64,000 bases of DNA from CALBPI01 sp039027435 (lineage in GTDB: Bacteria; Pseudomonadota; Gammaproteobacteria; Steroidobacterales; Woeseiaceae). Below the pieces are notes generated by a model. That model saw only the letters and a list, made by a program, of their open reading frames with translations, was not told where the DNA came from and searched no databases. The stretch is from NCBI GenBank assembly GCA_039027435.1, contig JBCCKF010000007.1, positions 62,001-126,000 on the forward strand, given 5' to 3'. Shown here in pieces: positions 23,964 to 33,236 of this stretch (the stretch's first letter is position 1; each line of letters begins with the position of its first letter). A program made the position numbers and the translations under genes.

Positions 23964-26167
23964 TACGAAGCGGCAGCCGTTCGCTTCGGCGCCCGTAGAG
24001 CGACAGCACTCGCAACAATTTCGTCAACCGACGGTAACGTCACCGCATATGCCGGCCCGGTTGCGATGAAGCTATCGTCGGCCGTGACACGTGCCAACGA
24101 GCTACGACCTTGTTCGGCAAAGAACGCCATCAACGCTTCGGATTGACTGCCAGTGCGGCGACACTCATCGACGATCAGAATATGTTGACAGTGCTTGGTT
24201 ACCTCGAGCAGAGCGGTTTCCGGCATCGGCGCAATCCAGCGCATATCAACCACACGAACCTGGGTACCCTGCTCTGCCAGTTGCGCCTGCGCTTGACGTG
24301 ACAAATGTACGCCGTTGCCATAGGTGACGATCGCCACATCCTGACCGTCACCATGGACACCAACTTCACCGAGCGACAAGCGCTTCGCAGGCTGAGGATA
24401 AACGCCTAGCCAGCCACCATCGCCATCCGCATTCAGATCCCGCATACCGTACAAAGCGATCGGTTCGATAAACACCACAACACGCTGTTCTTCTCGCGCC
24501 AAGCGAACACACTCACGAAGCATCTGAGCCGCATCGGGGCCGCTGGATGGACAGGCGATCACAAGACCAGGGATATCGCGGAGCACCGCCAAAGAGTTGT
24601 CATTGTGAAAGTGCCCGCCAAAGCCGCGCTGATACCCAAGTCCGGCGATGCGAATCACCATGGGGTTTGTGAACTGACCATTGGAGAAAAACGATAGCGT
24701 CGCCGCTTCGCCTCGCACCTGATCCTCGGCGTTATGCAGGTACGCAAGAAATTGAATTTCCGGCATCGGGATAAAACCGTTCTGGCCGAGCCCAATCGCA
24801 AGTCCTAATATCGATTGCTCATCCAGCAGCGTATCGATCACTCGCCCGGAGCCAAAGCGCTGGTAGAGCTTCTGGGTCACGCCATACACGCCGCCTTTAC
24901 GACCGATGTCCTCTCCCATCAGCACAATCTCCGGGTACTCGAGCATCAAATCGCTCAGCGCGAGATTGATCAATTTTGACATCGGCTGTGGTGTGGTCAG
25001 TGCGCGCCAATCGCTGGTCAGCATTTGCTCACGATCAACGGTGCTCGGTGTCCTTGGCGTCATGCAATGGCGTTTCGGTGGAATCAGGCTGGCCTTTACC
25101 GCGCGTGCCGATGAGAGCCTCGGCCGTGCCACCGCTTCAGAACGCAGTCGTTCGAGTCTTTGCTCTGTCTCGTCGTAAATGGCTAATGCATCCGACGGAT
25201 CGAGCGCACCCGCATCACGCAGCAGTCTCACTGTGTGCAAAAGCGGATCGTTCGCTTCGTCCGCCTCGACCTGCGGACGCGGCATATACGACGTCACAAC
25301 ATCCGCGCCGGCGTGGCCGTACAAACGAATCACGCGAAGATGCAGCACGGCCGCTTTACGGTGTTCGCGAACATATCGAGCAACCTCACGGGCCGTTGCC
25401 ACGGTCTCGTAAATGTCGAGCCCATTCGCTGAGAAGTATTCGAGGCCGGGTCGATCTTCAAGCGACGACGCAACCCAGCCTCTCGGTGTAGTCGTCGAAA
25501 TCCCGATCCCGTTGTCCTCGCACACAAGCATCAATGGCAAAGGCGAAGTCTGGATGGATGCCCAACCAATGGTGTTGATCGCACCCTGGGCCGTTGAGTG
25601 ATTGAGTGACGCATCACCGAAGGTACAAACTGCGATATCGTCGGGAACGCAAAGGGCATGCTCGGGGCGGTAGCGGCGCGTCGCGCCGATGGCGAACGCC
25701 GCACCGACTGCCTTCGGTAAATGGCTTGCAATCGTTGAGGTCTGTGGCGGTATTCGAAGCTTGCGTGAGCCCAGGACTTTGTGGCGACCACCACTAATGG
25801 GATCAGCGGCGGAACATGCGAAAGAGAGCAGCATGTCCCACGCCATGTGTTGCCCGGGAACCTGATCACCGCGTGCGATCTGAAATGCTGCATCACGATA
25901 GTGCAAGAAGGCGATGTCACTGGGTCGCAGCGCATGAGCGACCCCAGCCATACCCTCGTGGCCGGACGATCCAATCGTATAAAAACCCTCACCAGCCTGC
26001 TGCATAGAGCGACTGATGCGGTCGAGCTGCCGACTTAAAACCTGAGCGCGGAACAGCGTCACCGCTTCGGTGTGGGTCAATGCATTGGTCGGTGCATTGC
26101 CTTCTGGAAAATCTTCGCTCGCCACACGCCTGCGAAAATTCTGATGGACGATTTCAACGCGGTCCAT
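23963..26167 (-). CDS. Fused E1 alpha-beta 2-oxoacid dehydrogenase component
   Basis: Start ATG 26167 is chosen; an in-frame ATG 26224 lacks any ribosome-binding site. About 734 residues. The N-terminal half is the E1 alpha part with the thiamine-diphosphate site (TFGDASLNHSTAQGA near 185, then CEDNG near 215). The C-terminal half from ~397 is the E1 beta part (MGEDIGRKGGVYGVT, then DTLLDEQSILGLAIGLG). In branched-chain and pyruvate dehydrogenases these decarboxylate a 2-oxoacid and pass the acyl group to E2 lipoate. No E2 or E3 is adjacent; instead an acyltransferase follows, coupled by TAATG. The product may be transferred to a carrier protein, which is inference. Confidence 0.85.
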   Translation of the reverse strand: MDRVEIVHQNFRRRVASEDFPEGNAPTNALTHTEAVTLFRAQVLSRQLDRISRSMQQAGEGFYTIGSSGHEGMAGVAHALRPSDIAFLHYRDAAFQIARGDQVPGQHMAWDMLLSFACSAADPISGGRHKVLGSRKLRIPPQTSTIASHLPKAVGAAFAIGATRRYRPEHALCVPDDIAVCTFGDASLNHSTAQGAINTIGWASIQTSPLPLMLVCEDNGIGISTTTPRGWVASSLEDRPGLEYFSANGLDIYETVATAREVARYVREHRKAAVLHLRVIRLYGHAGADVVTSYMPRPQVEADEANDPLLHTVRLLRDAGALDPSDALAIYDETEQRLERLRSEAVARPRLSSARAVKASLIPPKRHCMTPRTPSTVDREQMLTSDWRALTTPQPMSKLINLALSDLMLEYPEIVLMGEDIGRKGGVYGVTQKLYQRFGSGRVIDTLLDEQSILGLAIGLGQNGFIPMPEIQFLAYLHNAEDQVRGEAATLSFFSNGQFTNPMVIRIAGLGYQRGFGGHFHNDNSLAVLRDIPGLVIACPSSGPDAAQMLRECVRLAREEQRVVVFIEPIALYGMRDLNADGDGGWLGVYPQPAKRLSLGEVGVHGDGQDVAIVTYGNGVHLSRQAQAQLAEQGTQVRVVDMRWIAPMPETALLEVTKHCQHILIVDECRRTGSQSEALMAFFAEQGRSSLARVTADDSFIATGPAYAVTLPSVDEIVASAVALRAPKRTAAAS

Positions 26168-26255
26168 GGAGTCTCTTATCCGACGCCGCAGCCCCCCTGC
26201 AGCGCAGTCGATATCAGACGCCATTTAGACGCTGCGGTCAATGTTTATCGACCCA

Positions 26256-26293
26256 GAAAAAAGCCGCGCGACCCATTCGGATCGCACGGCTCA
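26256..26293 (-). terminator. Intrinsic terminator of the haloperoxidase gene
   Basis: On the minus strand GCCG-GCGA and TCGC-CGGC arms form a stem with small mismatches, followed by six T. It lies right after the haloperoxidase stop. Confidence 0.75.
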
Positions 26294-26309
26294 GAGACGT
26301 CGAGTTCAG

Positions 26310-28121
26310 TTACGCCCGGCCGATTCGTACTGCATCACCATCGAAGGTATTGAGTGACAGGACAAAATCGTCTTTCGTATAGCCCAATGCCTGCTCTTCC
26401 AGAATACCGATGGCGATCTCCTCGCCCATACGCGCGCTATCGAAGTAGTCCGAGTAATAGTGCACGCCGGCCATATTGCGCCCAATCGAGATGTTCGCTG
26501 CGAGCTTATTCAACTCACCCTCGAGCGTCAGCGGACAATCGAGTTCGGCAAACTTCAGCTTCTTGCCAGAATCAACCGCATGATAGGCGCCGTACTTCAC
26601 CTTATATCCGCATTTCTCAAACTGCGCGATTTGGTCCTTGCTGTAGAACCCAGCTTTAACGTCGCCTTTTTTGGTCAGCTGCGCAAAGATCGCGGAGGTA
26701 TCAAAGAAGGCCTTCAGAATCGTCACACATGCACCAGCAACGGTAGCGTGTCCTGCACCGTACGTTGGGTGCATCGGTGAGCCTTCCTCGAACGCCATCG
26801 GCAACAATGCCGTACTTTCACCCACCGCATTCTGATTGTTGGTGCGTATCGCGTCGATCGTCTCTTTTAGTGCATCCGCCATCTTGGTGAACGCACCGCA
26901 GGTGACACGGTTCTCATCGTCGATTTCTTTTGCTTTCTCGAGTCGACCACCAAGGGCCTCCGGACGCAGGCGAAGGTGCACATTGAATTTCTGATAGCGC
27001 ACCGCTTTCAGACCTCGTGTCGCCACCTCGGTCACGAGGCTCAGAATGTGCGGTCCGCCATACAGCGCAAACCCACCCGCGTTGACCGGCACTGTTACGC
27101 GATTGATCGGATCGAACATGACGCCATCACCATCCTTGCCCGACAGAAGATCAAACGCCGGATCGAAAGGCGTGCCGTTACCGAGCAGGATCAGACAACC
27201 GGTGAGGTAGGCTTGGTAGAGCGCATCGATATGCACATAGGTCGCCATGTCACGCGGTGTGTAGATAAAGCGTGTATGACCGGGCGAGAAGTCCTGACCC
27301 GGGCCGGTCGGTACACACGGATCCGATGAGCCTCGCACCTCAAAGCCGTTTTGGACTGCTAGCCAGTCGTCCCACTTCATCATGTAATCGTCACCATCCG
27401 CGGCGACCGGGACACGCTGGTCAATTTGCTGGGCACCGTAGCCGACGATTCCATCCGACGGGTCACCGACTGTACCCACCAGCATCAGTTGAGAGACATA
27501 AGGACCCGCGTCGACACCTGGCGAAGAACCCCGAAACGCGGTCTGTCGTGTGATCTGTCCGTTTTCGTTGGTGCGTGCGCGTCCAGCCGAGCCGTCCAAC
27601 GGATAGGGCAAGGCGTTCAAGCGAGCGATTGAGTCGTTTAACGCTGCGCTACCGACTCCACCGCCCGTGTCCCAGTTGAAGAACGGTAAGTCGCGAAGCA
27701 GCGCCAGCTCATAGACTTCCGCCATTTCATAGTTGAGTTCGTCGGAGCATAGTGCCGGCGCCGGCGCCATTGTGACCGCCTGTGCGTCAGGGCCTTGCAG
27801 ATCATGAACAACGCCCGCAGTCGGTGCTTCCCACAACCGGCGGTTGAAGTCTTTACTCATCGGGACAGGCACGCGTGTTGTGAATGGCGCGATATAGCCA
27901 TTGTCGATGGCGCTGCGGAACTCTTTGAAGTGTGCGGCGTTCTCGACCAACCCTGTGGTCGAGTTGTGCTCGAGCCCCTTGGTAAAACTCATGGGGTAGC
28001 AGGCCGATCCGTAGCGAATTTCATCCGCATTCGCCTGATGTTCCGGGTGTTCTCTGTGACGAGCTTTCTCTGCGGCTTCAATACGAAACGCAAGTGTCTG
28101 CTGTGCGCGATCCTTGGCCAT
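26310..28121 (-). CDS. Vanadium-dependent haloperoxidase
   Basis: A 603-residue protein of the PAP2/VHPO superfamily, with the length of algal-type bromoperoxidases. The vanadate-binding signature is visible in three blocks: KFNVHLRLRPE near 378 (Lys and Arg), HPTYGAGHATVAG near 450 (Ser/Gly-His) and GRNMAGVHYYSDY near 547 (Arg and His). The enzyme oxidises halide with peroxide and halogenates or oxidises organic substrates. No signal peptide is visible. It ends in a terminator, so it is probably monocistronic. The halide cannot be fixed from sequence. Confidence 0.9.
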   Translation of the reverse strand: MAKDRAQQTLAFRIEAAEKARHREHPEHQANADEIRYGSACYPMSFTKGLEHNSTTGLVENAAHFKEFRSAIDNGYIAPFTTRVPVPMSKDFNRRLWEAPTAGVVHDLQGPDAQAVTMAPAPALCSDELNYEMAEVYELALLRDLPFFNWDTGGGVGSAALNDSIARLNALPYPLDGSAGRARTNENGQITRQTAFRGSSPGVDAGPYVSQLMLVGTVGDPSDGIVGYGAQQIDQRVPVAADGDDYMMKWDDWLAVQNGFEVRGSSDPCVPTGPGQDFSPGHTRFIYTPRDMATYVHIDALYQAYLTGCLILLGNGTPFDPAFDLLSGKDGDGVMFDPINRVTVPVNAGGFALYGGPHILSLVTEVATRGLKAVRYQKFNVHLRLRPEALGGRLEKAKEIDDENRVTCGAFTKMADALKETIDAIRTNNQNAVGESTALLPMAFEEGSPMHPTYGAGHATVAGACVTILKAFFDTSAIFAQLTKKGDVKAGFYSKDQIAQFEKCGYKVKYGAYHAVDSGKKLKFAELDCPLTLEGELNKLAANISIGRNMAGVHYYSDYFDSARMGEEIAIGILEEQALGYTKDDFVLSLNTFDGDAVRIGRA

Positions 28122-28185
28122 GCTGCGTGCCTCCGTGCTGTGGTGTGTCTTTCGGTAGTGCCACCACGGCCGCAGTTATCTCAGA

Positions 28186-28830
28186 TCACAGACGGGTTGT
28201 TTGTGCCTCGCAAGCAGACCACATATCTCGCGCTTGCAATGCTGCGCATAGTGCGGGGCATACCGGACGGTGCGGCGTAGTCGTCGCGGTGTCGTTGTCG
28301 CGCGTACGCGCGATGGCCTCAGCGAGATCTCCCGCCAAGTAACCCGCATCGCAGTGGTTGCTCTCGCGGGTCTGACTCCTGTCGTGTATCAAGCCAAAAG
28401 AGTGATTCTGTTCGTGAAGGAACGTGTTTAACAGCGCAAAGGCATCGTAGTTGAACTTCCACAGGTTCAACTCGACGGTATTGGTTCTCGCGGTGTACAA
28501 GGCTGTTGTCGACGCCCAGGGCCATGGGCTGCGCCATGGCAGGAGGTTTGCGCGAGGTAGACCGCCGTTGGTCGAGTATTGATCGAGCACCCAATGCGTC
28601 GGTGTTGGGAAAGACGCAATCTCCTCCCGGACCTCGGACCTGATGCGGCCCTCCCAAACAACCTCACCTTTGGACTCAAGCTCTAGCAGTATCTCCCGGA
28701 ATAGAGGGTCCTCGATTGCCGTTGCCTGCATCGCCATCGCTTCATCGATGTAGCGCTCATGCTCGGGCGTGAAGCTCGCGCAGGCAGATAGCGCGGCAAC
28801 ACCAAGCCACAAAAAGCGTCTGCATCGCAC
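28186..28830 (-). CDS. Lipoprotein with HExxH metalloprotease motif
   Basis: GTG 28830 is chosen: it gives a lipoprotein signal (RRFLWLGVAALSAC) with lipobox LSAC; the longer frame runs into the upstream gene. About 214 residues. Near residue 139 there is FLHEQNHSFG, an HExxH zinc motif with downstream HCDAG. It is probably a small membrane-anchored metallopeptidase facing the periplasm. It starts 13 bases after the upstream membrane protein gene, so they form a pair. Confidence 0.65.
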   Translation of the reverse strand: MRCRRFLWLGVAALSACASFTPEHERYIDEAMAMQATAIEDPLFREILLELESKGEVVWEGRIRSEVREEIASFPTPTHWVLDQYSTNGGLPRANLLPWRSPWPWASTTALYTARTNTVELNLWKFNYDAFALLNTFLHEQNHSFGLIHDRSQTRESNHCDAGYLAGDLAEAIARTRDNDTATTTPHRPVCPALCAALQARDMWSACEAQTTRL

Positions 28831-28843
28831 GGAATCAGCCAGA

Positions 28844-29563
28844 CTAGTCTTCGTTCGCTTGGCTAAGCGCAGCGGCATACTTTGCATTGCTCTTGATGTA
28901 CGACACCAGTCCGGGATATTGCTTAACGCTAGTCTTCGAAAAAACCGCGAAGATGTCGATCTCATCCATGGGGTCGCTGGCGTCCCCACGCCAACTTGCA
29001 AAAGCAAATATGGCAGCGATTGACGCATAGGTTACCGGAGCTCTGGATGCAGGCGGCGACGTATCTGAGTCCGAGAAATATGCGCTAGTGAACGCTGTCT
29101 TTCCATGTAGGCGGAACACGTTATAGATCGCCGCGCGTGCGTCGTCCTCATGGACTCGAACAATGTCCTGATGGACCTCGTTCTCAATCTTACTGGCCAG
29201 TCGTAGGTAAGTGCGTAAAGACCTGGCTACACCAAGCCACAACAGCGGATCATTGGATGGAGGCTGCTTCGAATCTACGCCTACAAATCGGTTTACCGCC
29301 TGAGACAAAATATCCTTGCACTCGATGAGTAACCGCTCCGATCGACGATACGCTGCATCTTCATCATTGCGTTCCGCTGTCTGGCGATACACAAAGACTG
29401 CAACTACCGCAGCAACGCACACCGCCATCGTCGACAGAGCGGTCCACGACCCTTTTGGATCGTCTTTCCAGTCCAGCATTGTGACGATCAATACCAACGC
29501 CAACATCGCGCATGGCACGAAAACCAGCCGAAACGCAGTTGTATCGATATCGTCCCCTCTCAT
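28844..29563 (-). CDS. Membrane protein, function unknown
   Basis: A 239-residue protein with two transmembrane helices at the N-terminus (LVFVPCAMLALVLIVTML and TALSTMAVCVAAVVAVFVY), then a cytoplasmic or periplasmic soluble helical domain with a short hydrophobic patch near 185. It lacks recognisable catalytic residues. It is followed by the metalloprotease-like lipoprotein, which suggests a joint envelope role. I do not recognise the family. Confidence 0.65.
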   Translation of the reverse strand: MRGDDIDTTAFRLVFVPCAMLALVLIVTMLDWKDDPKGSWTALSTMAVCVAAVVAVFVYRQTAERNDEDAAYRRSERLLIECKDILSQAVNRFVGVDSKQPPSNDPLLWLGVARSLRTYLRLASKIENEVHQDIVRVHEDDARAAIYNVFRLHGKTAFTSAYFSDSDTSPPASRAPVTYASIAAIFAFASWRGDASDPMDEIDIFAVFSKTSVKQYPGLVSYIKSNAKYAAALSQANED

Positions 29564-29638
29564 GGCGATAGTCTAGCACTGCGTCGACGATGGCCGACGG
29601 TGTGTCTGGCGATGATATGAATGGCTACAATGCGAGAC

Positions 29639-30100
29639 ATGAGTTCAAAGACACCCGCTGAGTCTGCCGTCGAGCACAACGTCTATAAGGTCTTTCCCAA
29701 CGACCTTAATTCGAAGAACACCGTCTTTGGGGGGCTTGTCATGAGCCTGTGTGATCGAACCGCCCTGATTGTCGCCGAGCGGCACAGCGGATCGGCTTGT
29801 GTCACCGCGGCCGTCGATAGCCTCACTTTTCTGGCGGCGGCCGGGACCGGTGACACACTGATTGTGAAGGCCGCCGTGAACCGAGCGTGGCGAACATCCA
29901 TGGAAATCGGTTGTCGCGTCACTGCCGAGAACAGTCGCACAGGCGAGACACGACATATCGTTTCGGCGTACTTCACCTTCGTCGCACTAGATGATGAAGG
30001 TCGTCCGACACCGGTTTCGGAGATTCAACCGACGACTGACATCGAGCAAAAGCGCTATGAGCAGGCGGCTCTGCGCAGGGCATTGCGGTTGGAGAACTAA
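29639..30100 (+). CDS. Acyl-CoA thioesterase, YciA-like hotdog protein
   Basis: ATG 29639 is preferred over an upstream ATG at 29621, which lacks support. The 153-residue product has the single hotdog fold of the acyl-CoA thioesterase family: NDLNSKNTVFGGLVMSLCDR with a catalytic Asp, and TGDTLIVKAAVNRAWRTSMEI. It should hydrolyse acyl-CoA in the cytoplasm, probably as a hexamer. It is divergent from the membrane protein gene and convergent with the TonB-receptor-like gene. Confidence 0.85.
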   Translation: MSSKTPAESAVEHNVYKVFPNDLNSKNTVFGGLVMSLCDRTALIVAERHSGSACVTAAVDSLTFLAAAGTGDTLIVKAAVNRAWRTSMEIGCRVTAENSRTGETRHIVSAYFTFVALDDEGRPTPVSEIQPTTDIEQKRYEQAALRRALRLEN

Positions 30101-30110
30101 GGCGACCGCT

Positions 30111-32168
30111 TTAGAAGACTCGACCGACACTGAGTGAAAAGAAGGGCCCACCCAGTTCCCGGGAGCGCTGTTCCACCCGATCAATAGGCGCGATATCCCG
30201 CCGTCCGGAGTGAATGACTCGGGCGAAATCTGAAGTCTGACCGACGAACTCCGAGAGCGAGGCGCGGATGCGAAACCCCATGAGGTCTTTATGCTCAACA
30301 AACAGCGTGTTCTGGCCAGGTGTCAATCCACCCGAGGGAGTGTTCTGAAACTGAACAAGCATTGATTGATAAAACGGTGCGAGCTCCAGGTCCTGCAGGA
30401 TAAATCCATAGGCCCAATCGGTTTCGGATACGTCATGCCGAAATTCGGCACGTATATCCCGGGTGCGTAAGCGACCGATCTCGCGCTCGAAACCCTCAAT
30501 AGGATCGATGACGCTAGAGCGCTGCCAACTTCCGCGTACATCAAGCTGCGCTCCGGGAAAACCGAGCGGTGCGCCCACCAGGGTCATGACTGCGATAAGT
30601 TGATCGCGGTGCGCACTCGGAATGTTGCCTATTGCGTCACCATCCTCACCCAAGGGAATTCGATCGACCAAATCATCGATCTGCTCGTGTACTCCCTCGA
30701 CAGACACCACGTGGCCCGAATCGAACCTGTGCTCGGCACGTAGCGCGTAGCGCCAACTCTGCTGTGGGACAAGCTCCGGATTGTTCTCTCTAACAACCTC
30801 TTCGATGAGGGATACCGAAGCTGCGAAATCTCGAAAATTGATCTGCCCTACATCGCGCGATACTCGCGCAGTCAGCGTCCAGCGATCGTTGGGCGTCATG
30901 TTTATGGAAGCGAAACCTTTAGGGCGATCAAACCGGCGACGGACCGTACCCTGCTCAATAGTAGAGGTCTCGCCGCCAACGGACAGCTGCAGATCCACGT
31001 TGCGCCCCACAGCACGGCGATGGGCGAAAGTGAGTTCGGCGCGTTGTTCGCGGATTTCGGTGTCCAGAGGCGACCGTGACAATATGTCCTCCGCATTGTT
31101 TGGATCGGCGATCGCAAACAGCGTTGATAGATCCAGAGTATTCCAAGCCGCTTCGGTTGCAAGCTGCCAACTGTTTCGTCTGGCATCCTCCCAGGATTGC
31201 TCTAGACGCAGGATTAGCTCCTCTTGTCGGCTGTCGTCTCGAAATCGTCGGTCGGCGACCGGACCCACATCGACTTGGTCGATGGTCACCCGTGTGCGAC
31301 TCACGCTCTCGGTCTGAGATGCGAACGCAATCCACTTCTGAGTCCCACCGAACAGCGGAAACCTGTAATCCGCATCCAGTCGCGCACTGACTCTGGCCTG
31401 ATCGGCCGTCGCCAAGTTAATGCTATCAACACCGCGCGATGTCACTGCCTGCGTCAGCGATTCCTGCGGTCGACTCACATCCAGTCGGAGCAGTGATGCT
31501 TTCGCGCTCAGACTCCGGTCTTCCCCGATAGGCCAGGAAATACTGCCTGAGACCTCCTGCTGGTTTCCGTCGATCAAACGGAGCTCATCACGCAACTCGT
31601 AAAGCGCTCCATCAGAATCGGTGACCGTCTCTGGCCCTTCAAATACAGCGCGAACCATCGTGGACTTGAACGCGGCGGTGTAGTCGACGCCTCGCCAGCT
31701 ACCCGAAACGTTGATCTCGCCGTTTAACAATTCCGGCTCGTTATCACGGCGCCAGGCAGGCTGCCACAAGAGAGCGCCTGCCACGACATCTCGGTCGGTC
31801 ACGATATTCGCGACCAATCCGCTGAACCCGGGCAAATCCAGGGTGCCTGCATCAATGATCTCGATGCGCAAAACCGTCTCCGCGGCAATCTGACCGATTT
31901 GCGTGGTAGCGGTTTCGCCCTTCCCAATTATCGGTTGTCCGTTGACCAGAACGTTGGTGCCGCCCTGGCTCAGCCCCCGATCTTCATCGGCCTCCTGAAG
32001 CGTGAAACCCGGAATACGAACGACCATTTCCAAAGCCGTCTGAGGTGCGAACCGATCGAAATAGGCGGCCTCGTAAGCGCGAACTTCCGTATCAACTGCA
32101 CTGAACGCGTCGGTGCAAAAAAGCACCGCAACCAAGAGGAATATGCATGAAAGACGATGGACCGACAC
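30111..32168 (-). CDS. TonB-dependent-receptor-like outer-membrane protein
   Basis: A 685-residue protein with a signal peptide (LSCIFLLVAVLFCTDAFSA). The plug region is short and carries GGTNVLVNGQPIIGKGE, typical of TonB-dependent receptor plugs. The rest alternates beta strands and loops as in a 22-strand barrel and ends in aromatic SLSVGRVF, an outer-membrane insertion signature. No clear TonB box is visible at the mature N-terminus. The substrate is unknown. A LysR-type gene is divergently transcribed, so it may control this receptor. Confidence 0.75.
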   Translation of the reverse strand: MSVHRLSCIFLLVAVLFCTDAFSAVDTEVRAYEAAYFDRFAPQTALEMVVRIPGFTLQEADEDRGLSQGGTNVLVNGQPIIGKGETATTQIGQIAAETVLRIEIIDAGTLDLPGFSGLVANIVTDRDVVAGALLWQPAWRRDNEPELLNGEINVSGSWRGVDYTAAFKSTMVRAVFEGPETVTDSDGALYELRDELRLIDGNQQEVSGSISWPIGEDRSLSAKASLLRLDVSRPQESLTQAVTSRGVDSINLATADQARVSARLDADYRFPLFGGTQKWIAFASQTESVSRTRVTIDQVDVGPVADRRFRDDSRQEELILRLEQSWEDARRNSWQLATEAAWNTLDLSTLFAIADPNNAEDILSRSPLDTEIREQRAELTFAHRRAVGRNVDLQLSVGGETSTIEQGTVRRRFDRPKGFASINMTPNDRWTLTARVSRDVGQINFRDFAASVSLIEEVVRENNPELVPQQSWRYALRAEHRFDSGHVVSVEGVHEQIDDLVDRIPLGEDGDAIGNIPSAHRDQLIAVMTLVGAPLGFPGAQLDVRGSWQRSSVIDPIEGFEREIGRLRTRDIRAEFRHDVSETDWAYGFILQDLELAPFYQSMLVQFQNTPSGGLTPGQNTLFVEHKDLMGFRIRASLSEFVGQTSDFARVIHSGRRDIAPIDRVEQRSRELGGPFFSLSVGRVF

Positions 32169-32265
32169 TAAAAAACCTCCGAAAAATGCGATTTCTGCAT
32201 TCTGTCGGGGATGACCATTCGTGTCGTGGATTGTTGATCACAGCAATTGGTACGATAATGCACCA

Positions 32266-33135
32266 ATGAATTGGGACGACTATCGACTTATTCTTGCGCT
32301 GATTCGTGAAAAGACGGTGCGCGGAGCCGCCAAGTCACTTGGTGTCAGCCACGCCACGGTTTCGCGCCGACTCGCCCATCTGAACAGCCGACCTGGCGGT
32401 CCATTTGTGCAAAAGTCGCCATCGGGTCTGTGGCCCTCAAAATCGGGCGAGGTTGTGTTCGAGGCTGCTGAACAAATGGAAGCGCTGGTCGATGCAGCCT
32501 CACGAAAACGACGTGCTACGGAAACCAGCCTGTCGGGGTCGCTGTGCATCTCCGTACCGAATCCAGTGATGCAGTTCTTACTGTTCGAAGCGCTGACAGA
32601 GTTTACCGATCGATATCCGGGGATCGACCTGACCATTGACGCGTCAGACGATCTTGTCGATCTTGACCGGGCGGAAGCCGACGTCGTGATTCGCACTTCC
32701 GAGCACCCACCAGAACACTGGGTTGGACGACGGCTGTTTCCTTACATGCTGTCGTTCTACGCACATCGCGATTATTGGGAGCAAACGGCAGCAAGAGACT
32801 ACAAGTGGATTGCGCCTGACGAGGACACGGTTCGCTGGCCAGACTGGCTGGATGAGTCACCCCATCCGTCCGCACCCGTCGCCATGCGAATCACAAGTAT
32901 TCTCGGGCGGTTCCATGCACTGAAGAAAGGCCTCGGAATATCACGAGCGGCGTGCTTCATGGCTGATCGTGACCCGGACTTGATTCGCCTGCCCAATGCG
33001 CCGGTGATGGCGGCAGAGACATTCTGGGTTTTGTGCCATCCGGACCTTGCGAAAACCGAGCGGGCGCGCGCAGCGATTCGCTTCTTCGGCGACTACCTAA
33101 AACAGAATCGAGATTTGATTCAGGGCGTGCTGTAG
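32266..33135 (+). CDS. LysR-family transcriptional regulator
   Basis: ATG 32266 starts the normal LysR N-terminus (NWDDYRLILALIRE); upstream codons are unlikely. About 289 residues. The winged helix-turn-helix TVRGAAKSLGVSHATVSRRLAHL is clear, followed by a LysR substrate-binding region (GSLCISVPNPVMQFLLFEAL). Effector unknown. It is divergent from the TonB-receptor-like gene, and shared control is likely. Confidence 0.88.
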   Translation: MNWDDYRLILALIREKTVRGAAKSLGVSHATVSRRLAHLNSRPGGPFVQKSPSGLWPSKSGEVVFEAAEQMEALVDAASRKRRATETSLSGSLCISVPNPVMQFLLFEALTEFTDRYPGIDLTIDASDDLVDLDRAEADVVIRTSEHPPEHWVGRRLFPYMLSFYAHRDYWEQTAARDYKWIAPDEDTVRWPDWLDESPHPSAPVAMRITSILGRFHALKKGLGISRAACFMADRDPDLIRLPNAPVMAAETFWVLCHPDLAKTERARAAIRFFGDYLKQNRDLIQGVL

Positions 33136-33236
33136 CGACGGAACAAATCTGAACCACTCGGCTATCAAAACGATCCGCGCCAGAATCGATTCAGCACAAT
33201 AGGCTGTGAAGCCTCACAACGAGGAGGTTTCATCAC

